Positions 1-3,658 of a stretch of 5,968 bases of DNA are shown in pieces. Both the position numbers and the translations under genes were made by a program. Within the stretch, counting starts at the first letter, position 1. Every line of letters begins with the position of its first letter. Under the pieces are notes generated by a model that was not told the origin of the DNA, searched no databases, and saw only the letters and a list, made by a program, of their open reading frames with translations. Source of the stretch: an uncultured Collinsella sp. (lineage in GTDB: Bacteria; Actinomycetota; Coriobacteriia; Coriobacteriales; Coriobacteriaceae); the NCBI GenBank assembly GCA_902490095.1, contig CABUCQ010000126.1:1-5968 (forward strand), read 5' to 3'.

Positions 1-517
1 CGAGCGACAGGGCGCGCGCAACCGCCTCCGGGTCGGCGAGCGCCGCCGGGTTGTCTTGGGCAATCTGGGACATGAGCTCGGCATTTTGTGTATACGAGCT
101 TGCCACCGTCTCCAAAATGCTGCGGTCGGTGAGCACCGACGACGCACGCGAGTTGTCGTAGCTCGAAAGCAGCGTGAGCTTGGGCGTACCCGCGTCGTCG
201 ACCGTATAGATGCCCGCCACTTCGCCGGCCTTGAGCGCACGGTTCGCGGCGGTCACATCGTCGCACTCGTGGATCTCGAGCAGCTGATCGTCGCCCTCCT
301 CGGCAAGCGAGGCCGCCACGTCCTTAAAGGTCGATGCGCTCCAGGCTTCGTCGGCGACGACGGCAACCGGTACCGGGTCGGCCCTGCCGTCAGAGCTCAG
401 GTTCGCAAACATAAACATGAACATCGTGGAAAGCGCAACGGGAAAGATCGCGCCCCAAACCCACGTGCTCGGCCGGCGCAGCAGCGTCTTGACCGTGATA
501 ATAATGGTGTTGAACAT
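1..517 (-). CDS. ABC-2 type transporter permease, N-terminal part (runs off left edge)
   Basis: This is the membrane subunit of an ABC exporter, cut by the window after 172 codons. Translation from the ATG at 515-517 begins MFNTIIITVKTLLRRPSTWV. A hydrophobic segment at about residues 19-39 (rich in Met, Phe and Trp) forms the first membrane helix. It is followed by a polar stretch of at least 130 residues that should lie outside the cell. That stretch contains PVPVAVVADEAWSASTF and, near residue 97, KAGEVAGIYTV. This matches the ABC2_membrane_3 layout (one N-terminal helix, a long external domain, then a helix bundle near the C-terminus); the bundle would be outside the window. The start is supported by a GGGGG Shine-Dalgarno-like run (523-527) five bases upstream, which includes the last base of the ATPase stop codon, so translation is probably coupled. 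The substrate is unknown: drug, peptide or lipid exporters all share this form. Confidence 0.85.
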   Translation of the reverse strand, partial: MFNTIIITVKTLLRRPSTWVWGAIFPVALSTMFMFMFANLSSDGRADPVPVAVVADEAWSASTFKDVAASLAEEGDDQLLEIHECDDVTAANRALKAGEVAGIYTVDDAGTPKLTLLSSYDNSRASSVLTDRSILETVASSYTQNAELMSQIAQDNPAALADPEAVARALSL

Positions 518-526
518 GGCTGCCCC

Positions 527-1465
527 CTAGTCGCGCAGCTCGCGGCCGGTGATCTCGAGGAACACGTCATTGAGGGTCGGCGGCTCGGAGTAGATGCGGC
601 CGAGCGCCACGTCATGCGAGCGCAGCGCGTCGAGGATGTCGGTCAGGTTATGCGGGCTCGCTTCGCACGAGAACGTGAGCTGGCCCGCCGTCGCCGCCAG
701 GTCCAGGACATGCGGCAGGCTCGCAACGGCAGCGAGTGCCGCACTCGGCACCTCACCGACCTCGATCACGATCTTCTCGCCCATCTGGATCATGCGCTTG
801 AGCTCGTCGTTGGTGCCCTGCGCCAGCACGCGCCCACCGTCCATGATCATGATGCGGCTGCAAATCTGCTCGACCTCCTCCATATAATGGCTGGTATACA
901 CCACTGTGGCGCCCTCGTCGCGCAGGCGGCAGATGCCCTCCAGGATGGCGTTGCGGCTTTGCGGGTCGACCGCCACCGTGGGTTCGTCGAAGAAGATGAG
1001 CTCGGGCTTGTGCGCGATACCGCAGGCGATGTTGAGGCGACGCGCCAGGCCGCCCGAGAGCTTGCCGGGGCGGAACTTGGTAAAGTCGCCCAGGCCGACA
1101 AAGTCGATTGCCTCGTCCACTAGCGCGCGGCGGCGCTTGCGGTCGTTGACGTAGAGGCTGCAGAAATAGTCGATGTTCTCGCGCACGGTGAGCTCGTCGA
1201 ACACCGCCACCTGCTGCGGTACCACGCCAATGCGGCGCTTAAGGTCGTAGCGGGCGGGCGTCATGGGCTCGCCGAACAGTTCGATGGTGCCCTTGTCGTA
1301 GGCAAGTAGCTGCAGGATGCAGTTGATGGACGTGGTCTTGCCCGAGCCGTTGGGGCCGAGCAGGCCAAAGATCTCGCCGGGGGCGATGTTCAGGTTAAAG
1401 TGGTCGAGCGCGATAAGATCGTCATAGCGCTTGACGAGATTTTCGACGTGGACGATGTCTGTCAT
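527..1465 (-). CDS. ABC transporter ATP-binding protein (CcmA/NatA/DrrA-type exporter ATPase)
   Basis: A cytoplasmic ATPase of 312 residues that powers the adjacent ABC-2 permease. All nucleotide-binding motifs are present: Walker A GPNGSGKT (37-44), Q-loop (VVPQQ, about 81-85), signature LSGGL (136-140, where LSGGM is more usual), Walker B LIFFDEP (156-162), D-loop AVD (165-167) and H-loop TSH (191-193). After about residue 220 comes the C-terminal extension typical of this exporter class, ending EPPTLNDVFLEITGRELRD. The reading frame is open to a further upstream ATG at 1531, but I chose 1465. The conserved domain starts immediately after it (MTDIVHVENLVKRY), it has AGAAGGG (1473-1479) seven bases upstream, and the 22 extra residues do not resemble the family. 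It is the first gene of the operon and divergent from the two-component genes, which suggests those genes control it. Intact catalytic residues imply a working pump; the substrate is not readable. Confidence 0.95.
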   Translation of the reverse strand: MTDIVHVENLVKRYDDLIALDHFNLNIAPGEIFGLLGPNGSGKTTSINCILQLLAYDKGTIELFGEPMTPARYDLKRRIGVVPQQVAVFDELTVRENIDYFCSLYVNDRKRRRALVDEAIDFVGLGDFTKFRPGKLSGGLARRLNIACGIAHKPELIFFDEPTVAVDPQSRNAILEGICRLRDEGATVVYTSHYMEEVEQICSRIMIMDGGRVLAQGTNDELKRMIQMGEKIVIEVGEVPSAALAAVASLPHVLDLAATAGQLTFSCEASPHNLTDILDALRSHDVALGRIYSEPPTLNDVFLEITGRELRD

Positions 1466-1551
1466 GAGGCGGCCCTTCTGTTGATTGCGGCCCGGTACGA
1501 TTGCATCATCGCAGGAACCGCCGGCGCGCACCAGTGAGCTTTGTCACGAGT

Positions 1552-1589
1552 GCGGGGGCCTTGGTCGTGCGGCCTGCCGACGCCCCCGC
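1552..1589. repeat. GC-rich inverted repeat in the divergent promoter region
   Basis: GCGGGGGC (1552-1559) and its exact reverse complement GCCCCCGC (1582-1589) are separated by 22 bases. Inside, GTCG (1564-1567) can pair with CGAC (1578-1581), which is contiguous with the right outer arm and leaves a four-base bulge on the left side. It could be an operator dyad. It does not look like a terminator on either strand because no T run follows. It lies 75-113 bp upstream of the kinase start and 87-124 bp upstream of the ATPase start. Confidence 0.45.
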
Positions 1590-1652
1590 TTTGCCGCGCG
1601 GGAGGAATGTCACGGTTGCGCAGGCGGCCCCTCCACCACGCGCAGCTTCGCG

Positions 1653-1658
1653 TACAAT
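1653..1658 (+). promoter_or_regulatory. -10 element (TACAAT) of a probably leaderless kinase promoter
   Basis: TACAAT matches five of six bases of TATAAT and ends six bases before the kinase ATG. A start about seven bases downstream of a -10 would fall on the A of the start codon at 1665, giving a transcript without a leader. This agrees with the absence of a Shine-Dalgarno sequence directly before that ATG. The TANNNT-then-ATG arrangement is a known leaderless signature in Actinobacteria. At 16-19 bp spacing there is no good -35 (around 1628-1636 the DNA is C-rich), so the promoter may need an activator. Confidence 0.6.
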
Positions 1659-1664
1659 ACCCGT

Positions 1665-2810
1665 ATGAACAGGCTTTTCGACAAATCGATCGTGCTAGCG
1701 TGCTGCATCGCAGCCGCCGTGGGCCTTGCTGTGGACGCTCGCCTGGTCGCGGCGTTTTGCCTGGGCGTTATTGCCACCTCACTGGCCGAGCTCGCACAGA
1801 AGGAACGCACGCGCCGTGCAAGCGAGACCGCGAGCTACGTCTACATCATCGCGGCCGTTTTCGTGCCGCCGTTTGTGCCGTTTGCGCCTCTCGCCCTCTA
1901 TGACATCGCGCGGCGGGCGCGCCGTGAGCACGCCTGGGCCGCGCTGGGCATTGGCACCACCTTTGTCTTTGCGCTCGTCGCGGACCTTCGCACCGACGCG
2001 CTCACCGCCCGAACGCTCCTGCTGACCGCCATCCTTTCGGTCGCCGCCACGTTGCTGTCGCTGCGCACCGCGCAGCTGGAGCGCGAACAGGAACGCATGC
2101 GTCGCACCCGCGACAAGCTGCAAGAACGCGCCCTGGCACTCGAGGCACGCAACCGCGACCTCGCCGACCGCCAGGACTACGAAGTCGAGCTCGCGACGCT
2201 CGCCGAACGCGCCCGCATCGCACGCGAGATCCACGATAACGTGGGCCACCAGCTCACGCGCGCTTCGCTTCAAACCGAAGCCCTGCGCGTGCTCCATGCC
2301 AACGAGCCCGGCGTTGCCGCCGATTTCGCCGACGTCAAATACACCGTTGACGAGGCGCTCCAGCTCGTGCGCGCCAGCGTCCACGCGCTCAACGACAACG
2401 CCGTTGACCTTTCCGTGCAGCTCGAACGCATTGTCGAAGGCGCGCGCTCGGACGGCGGCCCGCAGATTGAGCTTGAAGTTTTGGCCGAGCATGCACCCGC
2501 AAACGTCGCCAACTGTTTTGCGGCGGTCCTGCGCGAGGCGCTTTCCAACGCCATGCGCCACGCTTGCGCCCAGACCGTCACCGTACGATGCATGGAGCAT
2601 CCGTCGTTTTACCAGCTCATCGTTACCGATGATGGCGCGGACGCGACCCCGGCGAGCAGCAGCAACGTCGTAGAAGGCATGGGGCTCGCCTCCATGCGCG
2701 AGCGCGTCGAGGCGCTTGGCGGAACCTTCACCGCCGGCCTGCGCGCCGGCGCCCCCGGCTGGCGCGTGTTTGCCACCGTCCCCAAACAGCAAGGAGATGA
2801 GGACCGATGA
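1665..2810 (+). CDS. Sensor histidine kinase, HisKA_3 type (NarL/LiaS/DesK class)
   Basis: A membrane sensor kinase of 381 residues that autophosphorylates on His and passes the phosphate to the regulator encoded next to it. About five hydrophobic segments fill residues 7-133 (roughly 7-23, 27-43, 57-79, 91-107 and 115-133) with only short loops, so it has no sizeable external sensor domain. A charged helical linker (about 134-180, rich in Arg and Glu) leads to the phosphorylation motif ERARIAREIHDNVGHQL with His190. The ATPase domain shows the N-box LREALSNAMRHA (Asn295), DDG (322-324) and a GMGL..MRER lid motif (338-347). The frame is open back to 1485, but ATG 1665 is the first one followed directly by the hydrophobic segments, and it sits behind a fitting -10 element. 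The 60 upstream residues are Cys/Arg-rich and unlike the family. The gene ends by overlapping the regulator start. The buried sensor form suggests membrane or envelope stress sensing; the signal itself is unknown. Confidence 0.93.
   Translation: MNRLFDKSIVLACCIAAAVGLAVDARLVAAFCLGVIATSLAELAQKERTRRASETASYVYIIAAVFVPPFVPFAPLALYDIARRARREHAWAALGIGTTFVFALVADLRTDALTARTLLLTAILSVAATLLSLRTAQLEREQERMRRTRDKLQERALALEARNRDLADRQDYEVELATLAERARIAREIHDNVGHQLTRASLQTEALRVLHANEPGVAADFADVKYTVDEALQLVRASVHALNDNAVDLSVQLERIVEGARSDGGPQIELEVLAEHAPANVANCFAAVLREALSNAMRHACAQTVTVRCMEHPSFYQLIVTDDGADATPASSSNVVEGMGLASMRERVEALGGTFTAGLRAGAPGWRVFATVPKQQGDEDR
2791..2803 (+). promoter_or_regulatory. Shine-Dalgarno region of the response regulator
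   Basis: AAGGAG (2791-2796) and a second purine-rich AGGA (2800-2803) lie inside the end of the kinase gene, 10 and 3 bases before the regulator ATG at 2807. With the ATGA overlap this supports coupled translation of kinase and regulator. It contrasts with the kinase, which has no such site. Confidence 0.7.
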
Positions 2811-3436
2811 GGCTCATCGTTGTCGACGACGACCGCTTAGTGGTCGATTCGCTCAAGATTATCCTGGGCGCCCAGCCGCAGATCGAGGTAGTGGGTACCG
2901 GCGCCAACGGCAACGACGCGGTTTCGCTCTATGCCGAACACGCACCCGATATCGCGCTGCTCGACATTCAGATGCCGGAACGCGACGGCCTATCGGCGGC
3001 ACGCGAGATCCTTGAGCACGAACCCACGGCACGCGTGGTGTTTTTGACGACATTCTCGGATGACGAGTACATTGTGTCGGCGCTTAAACTGGGCGCCCGC
3101 GGCTACCTGATTAAAACCGATGTCGCCGCCATTCCACCAGCGTTGGCGCAGGTCATGGCTGGCAAGCGCGTGCTCGAGGGCAAGGCGATCGAGGACATCG
3201 ATTTTGACGGAACGGACGTCGAGGCGGGCACGCCCCGCCGGCCCACAGCCTTCGCCAGCCTGACCGACCGCGAGTTCGAAGTCGCCGAACTCATCGCCCG
3301 CGGCCTCGACAACAAAGAGATCGCCGCCACCGCCTACATGGGCGAAGGCACCGTGCGCAACCACATCAGCTCAATCCTGGCAAAGATGGGCCTGCGCAAC
3401 CGCACCCAAATCGCCATCGCCTACCTGCGCGGATAA
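2807..3436 (+). CDS. Response regulator, receiver + LuxR/NarL-type HTH
   Basis: A DNA-binding regulator of 209 residues, the expected partner of the upstream kinase. The receiver domain (about 1-118) has the acidic pocket D7-D8, phosphoacceptor Asp53 (ALLDIQMP), the switch Thr in LTTF (81-82), aromatic Tyr100 and Lys103 (GYLIK). A linker of about 30 residues leads to the LuxR-type HTH (151-209): LTDREFEVAELIARG, then NKEIAATAYMGEGTVRNHISSILAKMG. Length and domain order are normal for the NarL/LiaR family and no key residue is missing. It starts at the ATG overlapping the kinase stop (ATGA). Because HTH regulators of this family often act on adjacent genes, the likely targets are the divergent region at 1466-1664 and hence the ABC exporter; that is inference from position. 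Its 3' end faces the convergent surface-protein gene across a hairpin-rich gap. Confidence 0.95.
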   Translation: MRLIVVDDDRLVVDSLKIILGAQPQIEVVGTGANGNDAVSLYAEHAPDIALLDIQMPERDGLSAAREILEHEPTARVVFLTTFSDDEYIVSALKLGARGYLIKTDVAAIPPALAQVMAGKRVLEGKAIEDIDFDGTDVEAGTPRRPTAFASLTDREFEVAELIARGLDNKEIAATAYMGEGTVRNHISSILAKMGLRNRTQIAIAYLRG

Positions 3437-3458
3437 CTCAAAGAATCGGCCACTCAGA

Positions 3459-3519
3459 TGCGGTGAAATACGGACTGCTGTGCCCCCTAGGGCCGCCAAA
3501 AAGTCCGTATTTCACCGCA
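3459..3519. repeat. Perfect 18-bp inverted repeat with 25-bp spacer
   Basis: TGCGGTGAAATACGGACT (3459-3476) is the exact reverse complement of 3502-3519. The spacer (3477-3501) contains the palindrome CCCTAGGG (3485-3492) and ends in AAAA, so the minus strand has a T5 run (3498-3502) that starts on the last base of the arm. The element begins 23 bases after the regulator stop codon. Neither strand has a T run after the complete hairpin, so it is not a canonical intrinsic terminator, though it could act as a bidirectional terminator, an mRNA 3' stabiliser, or a copy of a dispersed palindromic repeat. The arms are more AT-rich than the GC hairpins nearby. Confidence 0.9.
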
Positions 3520-3538
3520 ACTTATAGAGCAGCCGCAC

Positions 3539-3579
3539 AAAAGTGCCGCCACGGAGGAGGGAGATGCCTCCGTGGCGGC
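3539..3579 (-). terminator. Probable intrinsic terminator for the surface-protein gene
   Basis: A 13-bp perfect GC-rich stem (3545-3557 with 3567-3579, arms GCCGCCACGGAGG and CCTCCGTGGCGGC) closes a 9-base loop. Read on the minus strand the stem is followed by AC and TTTT (3542-3539), a short U run. It lies about 80 bases after the stop codon of the surface-protein gene. On the plus strand the hairpin is followed by a G-rich tract, not Ts, so it is a poorer terminator for the two-component operon. Confidence 0.65.
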
Positions 3580-3580
3580 T

Positions 3581-3597
3581 GGGGGGTGGGGTGGGGG
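3581..3597 (+). other. G-rich tract (G6-T-G4-T-G5)
   Basis: Three long G runs separated by single T residues directly follow the 13-bp hairpin on the plus strand, with GG-C-GG just before them in the hairpin arm. Together they could form a two- or three-tetrad G-quadruplex. The tract is transcribed as G-rich only by read-through from the regulator gene, and as C-rich in the 3' region of the surface-protein mRNA. Confidence 0.5.
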
Positions 3598-3620
3598 CTG
3601 TGTTTTGGCTCCCCGCCGGC

Positions 3621-3646
3621 CGCCCGGGGCCTTTTGACCCCGGGCG
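3621..3646. repeat. GC-rich hairpin 12 bases after the surface-protein stop codon
   Basis: CGCCCGGGG (3621-3629) pairs perfectly with CCCCGGGCG (3638-3646), leaving an 8-base loop CCTTTTGA. Neither side is followed by a T run, so it may protect the 3' end of the minus-strand mRNA or work with the next hairpin (3545-3579) in termination. Its position right behind the stop codon at 3659-3661 suggests it belongs to the surface-protein transcript. Confidence 0.6.
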
Positions 3647-3658
3647 CTGCCAGCGTGC

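Larger units (their letters stand above)
1466..1664. promoter_or_regulatory. Divergent intergenic region between the ABC operon and the two-component operon
   Basis: These 199 bp must contain promoters for both directions. Towards the kinase, TACAAT lies just before the start codon. Towards the ATPase I see no convincing -35/-10 pair; GATGAT (minus strand, 1505-1510) is only a weak -10 match. Two symmetrical elements lie between: GTGA-N6-TCAC at 1534-1547 and an 8-bp perfect GC-rich inverted repeat, GCGGGGGC / GCCCCCGC, at 1552-1559 and 1582-1589. A 7-base direct repeat TGTCACG occurs at 1542-1548 and 1608-1614. These are candidate sites for the response regulator or another factor; no specific site consensus was recognised. 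Confidence 0.6.

Noticed and set aside
56..1123. Plus-strand open frame of 355 codons
   Set aside because: It lies opposite the permease and ATPase, is rich in Arg and His with no recognisable domain, and is a GC-driven shadow of the genuine minus-strand genes.
1466..1531. Longer ATPase N-terminus starting at 1531
   Set aside because: ABC ATPases of this class begin a few residues before the first conserved strand, as the 1465 start does, and only that start has a good Shine-Dalgarno sequence.
1534..1547. Definite CRP/FNR binding site
   Set aside because: Only the GTGA-N6-TCAC core matches; the flanking bases differ from the full consensus and no clear minus-strand promoter is positioned relative to it, so it is kept only as a candidate element.
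1485..1664. Longer histidine kinase N-terminus starting at 1485
   Set aside because: The 60 added residues are Cys/Arg/Pro-rich and unlike any kinase N-terminus. The 1665 start has a -10 element at leaderless distance and begins directly with the membrane segments.
1779..2792. Minus-strand open frame of 337 codons
   Set aside because: It is antisense to the histidine kinase, which has every family motif; the antisense product has low-complexity Gly/Ala/Arg composition and no motif.
3459..3579. CRISPR array or tRNA in the hairpin-rich gap
   Set aside because: The repeats are inverted, not direct, differ from one another and occur once each; no cloverleaf or regularly spaced unit is seen.
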